This document shows, in pieces, positions 1-11,634 of a stretch of 64,000 nucleotides of DNA. Position 1 is the first letter of the stretch. The number at the start of each line of letters is the position of its first letter. This stretch comes from Bryopsis sp. KO-2023. Lineage: Eukaryota > Chlorophyta > Ulvophyceae > Bryopsidales > Bryopsidaceae. The position numbers were made by a program, and so were the translations under genes. A model generated the notes under the pieces. The model was not told where the DNA came from. It saw only the letters and a list, made by a program, of their open reading frames with translations, and did not search any database. The stretch spans positions 1,674,001 through 1,738,000 of the forward strand of contig BSYQ01000012.1 in NCBI GenBank assembly GCA_030272585.1, given 5' to 3'.

Positions 1-479
1 TCGAAAAACAAAGAGATCCGAAAACGATCTTCTTAAAACATTATATAACGGGCAAATAAAAATAAAATGCCATTCATCTTCAATCCAAGGTGAACCACAA
101 TAAGGACAATATCTTCGTTGTCTGTCTACATTTTCATATCGACCAGAAAAAAAAAAGGAGTCCGTCCAGTGATGACGACCATTCTCCCAAGCGGTCAGAA
201 TTCGGAACCCGTTGGTTGTCTCTACATTAAACGCCCTCCAAACGACTCTGCAGCAAAACAAAACGAAATCCAAGCAAACCGGCGCCTAAAGAAATGAGAA
301 AAACATACCTTTTCGCGTACCAACCAAAATTATTACAAGACGTGCCTGGCCACAGGCACGTCCATATGCAAAGAAAAACCCTTACCCAGAAAATTTGCTG
401 CTGCACGAACCACTTTTGCAGAGGAAACACCCAAACCTAACAGAGAGACTCGACTAAAACCAAGATGTCGACGACACAT
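1..479 (-). CDS. Partial gene with zinc-binding CPYC...H...C end, three exons, runs off window
   Basis: Three exons read in matching phases on the minus strand: 479-386, 345-309 (only 37 nt) and 247-1, with GT-AG introns of about 40 and 61 bp. The reading frame continues past base 1. The translation starts MCRRHLGFSRV, and the last exon contains CPYCGSPWIEDEWHFIFICP followed by LYNVLRRSFSDLF. The C-x2-C, then EDEWHF, then C-P layout is the zinc-binding tail typical of proteins related to the region after non-LTR reverse transcriptases. No RT domain is visible in the window. The Met at 479 is a guess, because the frame is open further upstream to about 698. Seen: splice-site and phase agreement and the cysteine/histidine pattern. 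Inferred: relation to LINE-derived proteins; it could also be a diverged retroposed host gene. Confidence 0.5.
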
Positions 480-1972
480 GGAAAAATCGTAAAAGCTACT
501 CAGCGTAGCTTTTTTTTCTTTTTTCTTTTCTTGGAAAAAAACGGTATTGCCGCTCTTTTTTTTAATCTTTCGCTTTGCGACAGAAAATGGGGTGTGGGCG
601 AAAGGGATGAAATTAAGGGATGAAACTGGTAAAATCGATGGGAGTACTACCATGTGTATTCGTCTGCACGCCTCCAGTCCGTCATACAGACATTTCATCC
701 CATCAAGCGAAAATCAAATTCGGGTGAGTAAGTTGGAAAGCAAAAGCGGCGCTAAGGGTGTGGGGTTACAATTTCGTAGGTGTGTCTCTTCTTTCAATGG
801 AAGAGAGGGTGCAGCAGCGAAAAATCGACACTTTTCACCCAACCAATAAATCCTTCACTCTCAAGCCCCCGGAATAAATAAAGATACACGTAGATATACT
901 TTCATGTGTGTTTTTCATGCACTGGAAGGTTCCTTATATTTGTGGTCCTCTCGTTTGACCAAGTGTCCGCCACTCCAGACTGTCTAATGTAACTTGTCTT
1001 GCTCAAACAGAACATAGATAATTTTTCGAGCTTCTTTGGAGCGGCAAAAAAAAATGAAAGTATCATACCAAAACGCCCTTGACTGGACATGGTTACATAC
1101 ATTCTCAACAAAACGAAAACGGAAAGGATTTCAAAATTGGAAGAGGTGGAAAAAAAAGAAAGTTATGCTTACGACAAAAATCAGTTTAAAGCCCCATCGT
1201 CCGTTCATCAGGAAAATTACCCTTTTCTGAGAGGCTTTCAAAAAAGAGTATTTTAATGGGGCAATAACACATTGCCTATTCTCGAATCAAAAACGTGCCT
1301 TGAAAACGGCATCGACCAAAAAAAACACAAACGTTCTCCAAAAACAAACAAGGACCTTGTGTCCATGACGAGAGCATCAACCTTCCCTAATGCGCAGTCT
1401 GCACTTGAGCTTTTCCCTGAGCCGGGAAGCTGGTGAATCGGCGGCGCCAGCTTCTTCCTCGTCGGCTTGCTGCATCAGAACACAAGAACACAGCGAGACG
1501 ACTCACTTTCGTCGAGGGAAACAGCACCCTGGTGCTCGAATGAACCATGAATATCGCTCGATTTTCGTATTTTGCCCAGGGATTCCTGCATGATAGTTAC
1601 GGACCACGTGCTTTTTCTGATTCAGGACTCTTTTTTCGATTTTACCTCTGCCGTCTCTGCATCATCAGCACGAACCTACAGCGCCGCCACAAAAAATAAT
1701 CCCCTCGCGTTCTCAGCATCCCTCAGGATATTTATTTGCCAGTACAATTTTGACATGGCCAAAGTGAAACACACCCTTTTTTTGTGGAAGCAACTTTTTT
1801 TTCAAAATATCAAAAAAAAAGTCGATAAAAAAAATGTGAAAAAAATAAAAATAAATAAAAAAATATATATATATATATATATGGACAGTGCTCCAAACAG
1901 TTGATGGTCCCATTCTCCACCCCAAAACCTCATCGAAGCATTCAAAATTCCTCTCAACACACAGAAACAAAC
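480..1972. other. No confident gene; AT-rich with homopolymer runs
   Basis: I see no reading frame with clear coding character here. There is a (TA)n run near 1862-1881. On the minus strand an AATAAA lies near 1728-1733, which could be the polyadenylation signal of the gene whose exon ends at 1973. Short plus-strand ORFs such as 547-849 have no recognisable motif. Confidence 0.4.
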
Positions 1973-2862
1973 CTGAATAAAGGAAACATTGCTGATTTGC
2001 CCTGTTCTCTTATTCAACATTGAGATTTCTGTGAGCATTCTGTCGATTCCATTCAGAGGATTGAAATTGAACTTGCGCACAGTACATAAGGGCTGGCTCC
2101 TAGCCCACGTTGATGTGGTTAAGGCCGTGAAGCCACCACCTGCCCCCAGTTTGTTGCTCCCAATTTCGCCAGACGGGATCTTTAGTTCATACAGGCAAGC
2201 TTTTGCACCTGATATGAAGTGCACGAAGCCTATGGTAGAATTTCTTGATCCTGGAAACAAACAGAAAAAACACAAGCAAATTGACCCTATATATTATTTT
2301 TCTGTAATTTCATTTGATACATCAGATTGTTTTTCGAATGCTGTTCTGTTACAGTGGAGGTTAGATCATCATGATGTTTCTGCCCGTTTTACTCCGTTCC
2401 AATTGAGTGATGCGCGCGTCTACCGCACTTTTTAAGAATCATAAATCCCCCCCCCCCTTAAAAAAAAATAAATAAACAAAAAACAGAGGCTGGTGCACTG
2501 CAAAAAAAAACGAAAAAAACAACAAAAAAACATTATTAATCGAAATTTCTTCACCAAAAAGAATGCACATATCCATGCACTTCATCAGCAATCTCTTTCT
2601 TTTGTTTTACTTAGTATTCCTCAGTGCTACTCCACTCATGTTTTTCTTGCATATTTTTGGGAGAATGAGTTTGCAAGCATTGAAAACCTACCAACAATCG
2701 ATGTAAAGATTTCCCATGACTTGCTGCCAAGCTCTGCACTCCCTTTCCACAATCCAATGAACTGTGACGGCACTTTTTCTGCTGATATTTGATTCATGCA
2801 TATGTTCATTGCCAGAATTGCAAGCATCACTCTGGCAGCCATTTTAACGATCATTTTTGCTA
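1973..2862 (-). CDS. Secreted protein of unknown family, two exons visible
   Basis: Exon 1 (about 2854 down to 2692) gives MIVKMAARVMLAILAMNICM followed by NQISA, a good signal peptide, then EKVPSQFIGLWKGSAELGSK. It ends in phase 1 at a GTAGGT donor. Exon 2 (2250-1973) opens after TTTCCAG, restores the phase as Gly, and encodes SRNSTIGFVHFISGAKACLY and onward to NKRTGQISNVSFIQ before a GTTTGT donor. An upstream Met at 2893 in the same frame is possible. I do not recognise the family; the start of the mature chain (FIGLWKGS) is only faintly lipocalin-like. The 3' end is not resolved. The protein is probably exported or enters the secretory pathway. Confidence is high that these are exons and low on function. 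Confidence 0.6.
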
Positions 2863-2893
2863 AATCTTCCAATATGCAGAGGCACAAACACAC

Positions 2894-4146
2894 AAATTCA
2901 TTTCAACCGATAATTCAAAGGCTTCATGATTCTCATAAAAAGATCAAAATTTATTGCTGATATATTGCTGATGAACTTATCCCCAAAACATCATCTGGAA
3001 AATTTTTAAGCAGACAAGAGAGGTATTTCACTGGGTCTTAAGATTGCGCTGCCCTCCAGTCCAGCCGCAAGGCGGGGCATGCAAAACAACTGGTGGTTGT
3101 TCATCCCCAAACGTTCTGCTCGCATTGAAACGCACCCCTCCCGTGCCAAAACAGGCAATTTCCCATGATGACTAAAGCAGAGGTAGAGTGAGCAGCTGCG
3201 GACGTCGCTTAAGGGGAGCGCGTGATTCAGAGGGGGGGCGGCGGAACGCTGTTTCACACTAAACGCTTTGCTGACAATTCGCTTCGCGCGGGTCCTGCCT
3301 GTTTTCCTCCCACCAAACGCATCCGGCTGATTTTTGCTGTTTTCCGAACGTACCTACCGACCCTACACCCGACACCTGCGGAAAGAAATAATCGCAAAAA
3401 TTCCAGAAATCCTCACGAAAAAATGGCGCCCCCTCAGGCGACGTGAAACAACACAACGAGCTGACTCCAAGCGCTTCAGCTCTACATTCAACCCAGCAGT
3501 CCAAGCGTCTGCAAAATATGAGAAAATGTGGAGAGATAAGCGCCGCCTTTTTTCCTCGACCCGTTCTGTACAAGTCGAAGGCAAAGAAAGCCTTGAGTAG
3601 ACCTGGTGCTGTTGCATCGTATTTTGCCGATGAAAGACTCTGAAAGTCGCAATTTTTGTTTTGACCATAATCATAATCATAATTACAACCCACAGCAAAA
3701 GAGAGCCATCACCCTCTATGATGCTGGAACAAAGACAAAAAGGAAAGAAAAGAAAGAGAAAAACAAAAAAAAATAAAAATAAAACAAAAACCTTAGGATT
3801 GTAAACCTGCTGAACGTATTGAAGCCATTTTGCTGATAACTAAAGCTAATTTGCCCGATGGCACCCTACTAAAAAGATCCTTGGGATTAGCCCATCGAAA
3901 AACATCTGAATGCAAAGAACGAAAGGAAGAATAAAAAGGACATTCAAAAAGAAAATGCCGGGTTTGGGTTTGTTTTGAAACCCTCTTTTCTTACTCATTC
4001 TTTCTTGAACACAGCATTCACTCCCCACACCCTCTCAATCCCCAAAGTGTTCGAAAATACTTTGGTCCGAGCTCCCTTCTGGTGGTGGGAGGCATAGGTG
4101 CAACCAGGGGGGGGCCGGGGGGGGGGGGGGGGCCGGCGGGGGGGCG

Positions 4147-4185
<39 letters not shown>

Positions 4186-5249
4186 CTGGCCCCGCTAAAG
4201 AAATCTCTGCCCCCCCCCCCCAAAAAGAAAGCTAGCAAGCAAAAAAAAACAACAATTCAGCAAGTCGAAAACAGCAATGATTATAGCGATAGATACAAAA
4301 GCATTGTGTGTAGTGCATTTTTCTTGGCGGACCGCCCTGTTGATGTGTGCGGAGACTCGACGACGACGAGCCACTCTCTTTCGTGCCCACGTCGAAATTT
4401 GGAGGATGCAGTCACTCTTCCTTGTGGAGTGCGAGTGACTTCTAAATTAGGGACGGCGGAAACTGTGTGAAACTCTCGCTTCATCGCAAGCTTTACTGCA
4501 AAACTTTATAACTCGGAGGAAATAGGATGGGAATAAGACGTAAGCACTAGGTAGCTCTATAGAGCACCAGCCGCTTCGAGTCGCGCGGCCAGAACGGGGA
4601 CCGCACGACCCATCAACAAATGTCAGAAGCTCTGCCGAATGAAAGAAAACTGAAAACAGTTGGATTGGTGGAACGAGAAGTGCAAATAGTTTGTGTGGAA
4701 AACCAAACCAAACTGGTAGGCCACCTGGCACACCATCAATAAAAAGCAAAAAGGATAATGTGAAAACTCGAGTTAACAGCGGGATAAACAGACGCAATAC
4801 AATCTACCTACCAACTCTTATCCTTGCATTCCTCATTGAAAATCACCTCGTAAAATACATGGGGTCCACACATTCACGGGATTCCTCCTTCAAATTCTCA
4901 ACTTGAATCTAATTTTTCCTTTTTCCCATGCACCCCTCCACTCCACTCCACCCCACTTCACTCCATCAATGATGATAATATCCACCACACCATCGTCTAA
5001 CAAGGCCTCCCAAACGAATACCAAAACCAATTCACTTGCCTTTTCTCACCATCTCCCATTTCTTGTTGAAATACCCAGGTGCCAGCCCCAGCCTCAAATC
5101 GCGTGGAGCCGTGTCTCCACCAGTCTTATCATCAGAAATAAGAAACTCTGGAAATTTGTTGGATTTCAGCTTTTTCAGGCCACATCAAGGCCAGAAACAA
5201 TTCTCTGCTGGGGGAAGCTGGGTGGTACGAGCTCAACCCCCCCCCCCCC
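2894..5249. other. Intergenic; no confident gene
   Basis: Several short ORFs occur on both strands (for example 3334-3600 plus, 3363-3698 minus, 4447-4797 minus) without recognisable motifs or clear splice structure. The stretch includes a long G/C homopolymer region listed separately. It may contain the promoter and 5' end of the secreted-protein gene on the minus strand. Confidence 0.4.
4109..4220. repeat. G-rich homopolymer tract
   Basis: Nearly pure G for about 80 bases, broken by a few C residues, then a C run near 4211. Translations of it (proline- or glycine-rich ORFs) are artefacts of the composition. Length and exact sequence may be unreliable, because such tracts are hard to sequence. 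A quadruplex-forming tendency is expected from composition. Confidence 0.8.
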
Positions 5250-7510
5250 AAGTCGAATTTTGTTGCACGTTTGTTCCTCAGCTGTGTACTGACTGGCTGA
5301 TGTGTGGGTGTTTTTCTGGAAGAAATTGGTGGCCAAGGTGCCAGTGATGCCTTGGTCATAAACTTCTCGGTGGAGGGCGTGCAAGAGGCGGTGACCGTCG
5401 CTACTTCTTTTGCCATCGATGGAAATTCAAGCAGCAAGTGGTAAGAGGGATTGCAGCTGCCCCAAGCTGTTCCCGGAAGTGGAGCGATCGCCATTCAAGC
5501 TGGAGTGGGGCGCCTACCAGCTGTCCTGTCCATGACCGAACAGATTTACGAATCAAATCCAGAGTAGGAGCAACAAACTGCTAAAAGTACTGCCAAAACA
5601 AACTGCAAAAAAAAATGTTCTCGGTTGTTTCCGCTATTTTTTTTCTAGTGATTCTAATCAAAGAATGCGATGTTTGCCTGAAGGTGGGGCTTGTGGCATG
5701 ACACCTCTATTGTCCGTCCCCTTCATAGAGTTAACAATGAATCTATTGTCCAATGCACTCTCCTCAATGCCAATAGAATGATCTCCTTCATCCGATATTC
5801 TTTATATTGGTTTTTTCTTTGTCCTGATCTTGGTTTTTTGAATCAAAACTTACCCTTTTTATCGACAGCCACAAGTGCCCAATCGATGCAACCTTTGCTT
5901 TGGTATTGGTGGCCATCCCTTTCGTAACAGAGACGTACAAGGTGTTGGACCTGGATCCAGCCAGCCTGGACGGAAATACTTTGGAGGTCACCAATGGCAT
6001 CCAGTCCAATTTCACCAGTGCCCTGGAATCCTTGCAAGAAATGACCCGGGATGAGATCGGGCTGGACTACTTTTTAAACTGCAAGAAATACCCCCGAACT
6101 TTCCCCACACGGCCATCGCTGACCATGAATGCACGAGGGGTTTTTCTGTTGCGTTTGTTGAAGCAGGACTTGGACACCCTTGAAAGAGAGGTAGGCTAAG
6201 AGAACAAGGAAACCTTTGTCGACCCTTTTTTTACAAGACTGTTTCCTCTTTTGAATGGTTTCTTTTGGATTGCTTGTAAGGTGGTGAAAAATGGTATCCT
6301 TCCTTTGGAGTCCTTGAATGGAGAATGGACTTCGGCCTTGGAAACTGCCCTTCTCGATGAGGCGAAATCCAGCAGAAAGAACAAGAGAGCCATCTACATC
6401 GCAAGTCTGGCTCTCGCACGGTAAGAGGAACAACCGAAAGTAGTGCAGCGGTGGAACGTTCTATGGAGTGAAGAGTCTTATTTTCTTTAATTATTATTCA
6501 CTTTAAACTTTGAAAAAAAAACAAAAAACCTTCTCTGTTCTGTTGGCCTCAGGGCTGCTTTGGGTGGGGACTGGGTTCCGCCAGAAGGGACCAGCAAACG
6601 AATCGTGGAAGGCTTGTCTATGGATAGACTGTCTGAAGAGTTCGATTCGATGGGCGTCGAGAGTCAGACATACTACATCCTGACCCGCATTTCGATGGAT
6701 GGAGGGGAAAACCACCCGGACATCCAAAAAGCCATCAAATCGTGGACATCCAATTTCAGAGTGACTGGAACAACTGCGTATATCGCACGATCCAAGGGCT
6801 CCTCCACTCCGGCGTCCAATATCGCCAACTCCCTGGCACTGATGGTGATGCTCAAAGCCAAAGTGGAGAATCCGTTGCTGGAAAAGCTTGCCAACTACAT
6901 CGGCAGCCCTCCATTGAGCCAGTATGGCTTCCGAGTGTTTTCGGATTTCGACAAGGCTGTGGCGATGGTCTCTCTGAGGAGTTACGATGTGGACCGCGGC
7001 AGCGATCAGCCGGACCTCAATCTGGAAGTCAGGAGTGGGGAAGCAAACTTAAGTTTGCAAGCTTGCTAGATGTGAGTGCGTGCGGAGTGTTGATACTTCC
7101 CGTATGATATCGTTGCGGTGTTTTACTTGCATGAATTGTTTCTCCCTGATATGTTCTTTAGACATCGTGCTTTGTTTTGGTGTCAGGTTCGGTTTAGTGG
7201 AAACGCGCACCCGGTGGCGTCCTCCAGCACCCCATGGGAAGAACTGGCCTCCCCCCCTGAGCCACTGGAGTTCCGTGCGGATGGCATCGGCGAAGTCACG
7301 CTGGCGGCGGCGCTTATCCTGCCTTTCTCAAGCTACAGGGGCATTTTCGTTCAACGCTCCATATCCATCGCGGACTCCGAAGACGGGAACAAGGTGTCCC
7401 TGAAAACCATCCCCGTGACTTCGGTGGTTGAGGTCTTTGTGCAGTTCACCACGCCGGACAGGCTGGGGCCCACCACAGTCAGGGTGTTGATGCCAGCCGG
7501 ACTGGAGCCC
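5250..7510 (+). pseudogene. Truncated, broken copy of the A2M-like gene
   Basis: Five exons (5323-5563, 5869-6190, 6281-6420, 6553-7071, 7187-about 7510) closely match exons of the large minus-strand A2M-like gene (27931-25643) with the same splice positions. Examples are YESNP at an exon end, CPIDATFAL, FVTETYKVLDLDPASL and SQTYYILTRISMDGGENHPD. Homology also covers part of the preceding intron, so this is a DNA-level duplication and not a retrocopy. It is broken. A TAA stands at 5442-5444 where the other copy has CAA. About 14 extra bases near 7051-7064 shift the frame into a stop just before the donor. The last exon lacks the TFVPAE segment and loses similarity near 7510. The N-terminal part and the EGF tail are absent. 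It may be transcribed, but it cannot make the toroid domain intact. Confidence 0.85.
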
Positions 7511-8636
7511 GGTGGGGGCCCCCTTGTCTCACTCCTATTGGACTACAACGATTACAAATGACTCGGCGTTTTTTCGGTGTCGAAGAAAGTGGAAGAGTGC
7601 CTTGACACAAATTTATCCCACACGGGATTTTTTTTTCCTCGGTTTTATTTTTGGTTTGGTTTGTTTCCTCGGTTTCGAGTTTGTCATGTGAGGGATCTAT
7701 GATACGCCACTTCTCCACAACCCGGGCCAGCTTCCGCGGCCCTGTCCAGTCACAGTCGGCCCGGCCCATGGGCCGCTTACATGCGGTCCATGAGCCGCGG
7801 CCGATTCAGTAAAGGGGCCATTAGAACCCAAGGGGTCCTAATGGCCGGTACAGTTCAGGGCTCGGGCCGGCTACATAAGCGGCCCGAGCTGGAGATTATT
7901 GTTGTATCGAACCTGGGTTGTAAACAGAGTTCGAGGGAGTCCGTCTATTAAGCAAGTCGTTGAGAGTGCTTATCAATCTATCAAATTGTCTTCAGTACCT
8001 GAATTGAGTAGCGAACACTGCTCTATTTTTTGCTAGATGACAGGGTGAAAGTTTTGCGAACTCCAAGCATACACAGCCAAACTATCAAGCAATTCCGATT
8101 TGCGATTTGTGATGCGGTCATTAAAAGACTCCCAAACACAGCACCAATCACGCCTTGTGAGAAAAAATCTGTCCACCTATTTATAGAATTGTTTTTCGAG
8201 AAGCCACAATAATCGCTTGTCCCCCCAGTTCCCGGGAACTCATTTTGTGAAGTTACTTGATTCATTTAATTTTGAAAGACAAGAAAAATGTAAATTCTTC
8301 TTGTCTTTCAAAATTGATCGAAAGATATAAGCATAACATCCTGGCATCATTTTTTTAATCTGTGGCTGGCTTCTGTCCGTCTGGAACAACAGTCCCTGTT
8401 GGAATTCCTTTGTTTTGTTTTTTCTCAATATTTTTCTTTTTGTAGAAAACAAAAATTCCACAGAGGAATCACAGTGCAGAAGCGGCATCAAATACGTGAA
8501 ACATTTTCAATCACTGCTTGTCTGGCTGGGTGGTACATTTTCCCCGCCTCAAGTCGTGGTGATCTTTCAAAAAAGTACACTCAGAATCTGTCCGTCATTA
8601 TGGTTAAAAGTCAAACTTTCTTATTCCATTTCGTGG
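7511..8636. other. Non-coding stretch with GC-rich palindromic island and a hairpin
   Basis: From about 7715 to 7900 the base composition turns sharply GC-rich, with local palindromes around GGCCGC, CCATTAGAACC/GGGGTCCTAATGG and GGCCGGC. A CTACATAAGC follows, resembling a weak TATA region. A solo LTR is possible, but I found no TG...CA ends with a flanking duplication. A perfect hairpin is listed separately. I see no gene. Confidence 0.4.
8271..8312. repeat. Perfect 15-bp-stem hairpin
   Basis: TTTGAAAGACAAGAA at 8271-8285 is the exact reverse complement of 8298-8312, with a 12-nt AT-rich loop. It could be a terminator-like or small-RNA precursor structure, or a miniature-element remnant. Nothing around it decides between these. 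Confidence 0.7.
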
Positions 8637-8720
8637 GCACAAGTGGCCGAGTGGTCCAAGGCGTCAGACTTAAGACCTGATGGAGCTGGTCTCCGCGTGG
8701 GTTCGAACCCCACCTTGTGC
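8637..8720 (+). tRNA. tRNA-Leu(UAA)
   Basis: The 84-nt class II cloverleaf has acceptor GCACAAG/CTTGTGC, D arm GCCGAGTGGTCCAAGGC (A box), anticodon loop CTTAAGA (anticodon TAA), a long variable arm, and T arm GTGGG-TTCGAAC-CCCAC (B box). The anticodon stem has one A-C mismatch at the loop-closing pair. The gene has no intron and no encoded CCA. It lies downstream of the broken A2M copy, with no other link to it. Confidence 0.9.
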
Positions 8721-9083
8721 AAGGATATTGTACCCATCAACCCTATACATTGAAAGAACAGAGGAGTGGACTTGGAGAGGCAAGGAAACGAACCTTTCCT
8801 TTTCATTTTAAGGAGATATAGAGATACAGACTTTGCAGCTGCAGGCAGGCTGAGTGCACCCTTATCCCGAACTTCCCCCAAAACCTCCTAAAAAATGTTT
8901 ACTCACGAAGAAATGAATCATTGATTCGACAGGAGTAAACAAATGTCCCCTGGGATCATGCGACCATTGGTTGATCTTCATCGCATTGTCAATTCAGAAA
9001 CAGGTGGCACATCACCTCCTCGTTTTTTTCTGTTGACGTCGACGCAACATTTCGTGCTGGGGCAGTCTCATCGACGCTCCTGG

Positions 9084-9091
9084 TATAAATA
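9084..9091 (+). promoter_or_regulatory. Candidate TATA box of the polyglycine gene
   Basis: TATAAATA lies 137 bp upstream of the ATG at 9228. It fits the region upstream of a Pol II gene with a short 5' leader. Confidence 0.5.
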
Positions 9092-9227
9092 CACAGGCTG
9101 CGCAGCAACCCTCAGCAAAAAAACAGCCATATCGTCTGTTGCGATTTACAAAGCGTGTTTGATTTTTTTTTTCTGCAAAGAAATACGTCGACTGCTACCT
9201 GCCCCATACTGCCTGCCACCTGCCCCA

Positions 9228-10046
9228 ATGACGAAGCAGTTGATTGCCGTGGCATTGGCGGGGTTGTTTCTTCTCGCTGTCCATGCTGACACTGGTATTT
9301 GGATGAATGAGCTCGACACCGCTTGATTTCTCTATGATCCTTTCAATTGAAGTGCGCATGGGGCCTTCTTTGTCCTCGCCGTGATTTGAATTGCACCGTG
9401 TTGCCTAAAAAAAAACCCTGTCTAACGACCATGCTATTTGATGGTTTGCATTCGCGTTTTTTTGCAGATCTCGATGATCGTCGGGGTCGAACACGTGCGT
9501 TGCTTCGCGCTGGAGGTGGAGGCGGTGGTGGAGGAGGATACTATTCCCGCCATAGGAAGCGTAAGCAATCCTTGTAAAACTTCATATTATGTGTTTGGTT
9601 CGTTCCTTAAATATGCTTTACAAAATATGCGTCTTCTTTGCAGTTCGAAAGCTTCTCGGCGGCGGTGGCGGCGGTGGCGGCGGTGGCGGCGGCGGTGGAG
9701 GAGGAGGCGGCGGCGGCGGAGGTGGTGGCGGAGGAGGAGGAGGAGGAGGAGGAGGCGGCGGCGGTGGTGGTGGTGGCGGAGGAGGAGGAGGAGGAGGAGG
9801 AGGAGGAGGCGGAGGCGGCGGAGGTGGTGGTGGCGGAGGAGGAGGAGGAGGAGGAGGAGGAGGAGGAGGAGGCGGCGGAGGTGGTGGTGGCGGAGGAGGA
9901 GGAGGAGGCGGCGGAGGCGGAGGCGGCGGACACCGCAGCTTTGGAAAACGTAAGTCATCCTCCCACTCGTTCTCGCTGGAAGTTTTCGATTTTTTTGTGT
10001 GGTGTTTCCTTGACCAGATTCTTTTTCTTTTCTGTTTGTAGTTTGA
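9228..10046 (+). CDS. Secreted polyglycine protein, four exons
   Basis: Exons 9228-9294, 9468-9560, 9644-9949 and 10042-10046 join in phase (each boundary phase 1) with GT-AG introns. The product starts MTKQLIAVALAGLFLLAVHA, a clear signal peptide, then DTDLDDRRGRTRALLRA, a first block of nine glycines, YYSRHRKLRKLL, then 91 uninterrupted glycines (codons 9658-9930, mixed GGC/GGA/GGT), and GHRSFGKL. The stop codon is two bases into the last exon. Basic dibasic-like patches flank the glycine blocks. The mixed codons show that the tract is kept as protein and is not a simple trinucleotide expansion. A structural role in a wall, cuticle or extracellular matrix is inferred from composition alone, by analogy with glycine-rich wall proteins. 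The ORFs in other frames (poly-Arg/Trp, poly-Ala/Val/Glu) are shadows. Confidence 0.8.
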
Positions 10047-10204
10047 GAGCTCCTTGGTGGTGGCAGTGGCATTGGCGATATATGCTGGACGTGAAGATGT
10101 TGTTGGTTCTCAGATCCGTGACTAGATGCGCTTTCTATTTTCTGAGGCCAGTTAAGGGCACTGGACTTTTATGTTTCCCTGAGCCGTTTCAGACCATGGT
10201 CGAC

Positions 10205-10210
10205 AATAAA
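10205..10210 (+). terminator. Polyadenylation signal AATAAA
   Basis: AATAAA lies 159 nt after the stop codon of the polyglycine gene, a suitable distance for its 3' end. Confidence 0.45.
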
Positions 10211-11634
10211 ATAATATTGTCATTGGCTCTGATATCCAGGATTCCTTCTATTTTTATTTTACATTGGTCCAAAGTTATCAAGTTCTTTGTTGTTTCTTGG
10301 TCTGATCAAGTTGATCTCAAACTGATTCAAACTGACAAACTGTAATATGTTTCTCTTCTTATACATAGAATGCTTGCTTCCTCGAATGTCCAGAAGTCAT
10401 GTACATGTTCTGTATTTTTGACTTGTTGGTGTTCCAAGAATCATCATCCATTTCATTACTGTATGGAGAATGTAATCAAATTCGCTCTGAGATTTAAAAT
10501 CAACGTGAGGAATTGTCTGCACATGAACTCTTTCCTTGATACTCAAATGTACCCATGGGAATGTGCAAAATACCAGTTGCTCAGATTTTCATCCTATGAC
10601 AAACCCTCCAACCTGCAGGCTGTTCAGTGTTGAAAATCCTGGCACTGGTTCACTTGCTTCTTGTGGTGAGACAGAACCACCTTTTTGCAAGCTTCATTTT
10701 GTGAGGGGAAGGGGTCTTTTCTCTTATCAACCTTTCCTGTGGGGCACCCTGTAGAAATATTTTACACCCCCCCCCAAAAAAAACCCATTACAATGAACAT
10801 AAATCATCGTTTGACTTTTCATCAACCCACTTATTGTCCCTTCAGAAACAAAAACACCTCATTCGATATTCCAACCGTCACTCCTCCCACTCGAATTCCA
10901 TCTGATTCAGATGATCTGACTCGATCCATTTGATTCTTAAATCATTCTCATCCCAGGTTGCAGAACAATCACACAATCCCGTAAATATATATGTACAAAA
11001 ACTTAACATACATATACAGTAGCACCATTAAGCGACCTTAAATCCGTCGAAAAAGAATATACTATTTTTATTACAGGCTGGTTTTCAGAATCGTAGCCAA
11101 AAAAAATAAAAATGAGGGAGTTTCTGTCGTTTTTTTGGGGGGTTTCTTCTTGAATATTATGGGCACCCTTGGATCTCTGGTGGTTTTCCAATAAGAAACC
11201 TCTTTCCTGGGGCAATTTTGCTTCCATGGGGACAACCCCCCCCTCCAAAAAAAAAAACGAAAGGTACATCCCTCCACGATAATTGGTCATAATAATTGCG
11301 ATTAGTCACGGTCACGTCCAGCTTCCTGTTCTGGAAGATCTGCGTTGGTCTGACCATTGCTGCCGTCGTCACCGCAGAAATTGTCACAGAAAAACGCACC
11401 CCCATCCCAAGGCAACTGTTCCACTTTTTTTAATCCTCTAAACACCAAAACCTACTGGAGCGGAGCTTTCGCGCTTGGGATTTTTTTTTTCCGTAAAACA
11501 GAAAAAAAGTTGTTCCAGACTCCGTTTCTCCTGTTCGCGTAGCAGAACAGGTCCGACTAATTCTCCCGATTTCTTTCCCTCTATAGCGTGGGGATCAAAG
11601 AGCCGCCTGTGTTCTTTACGTTGAGCTAGCGAAA
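10211..11634. other. Intergenic; no confident gene
   Basis: Several short ORFs but none with a recognisable motif. On the minus strand 11400-11270 reads RFSVTISAVTTAAMVRPTQI followed by a few further codons, and could be an isolated exon or relic; I could not find partners. The last about 100 bases are the likely promoter and leader of the F-box gene. Confidence 0.35.

Noticed and set aside
4035-4238. Proline-rich minus-strand ORF
   Set aside because: Translated G/C homopolymer with no supporting structure.
9438-9953. ORFs rich in Arg/Trp, Ala/Val/Glu (plus) and Ser/Ala/Thr or Leu/Arg/His (minus)
   Set aside because: They are other frames of the polyglycine-coding exon, which alone has consistent splice phases and a signal peptide.
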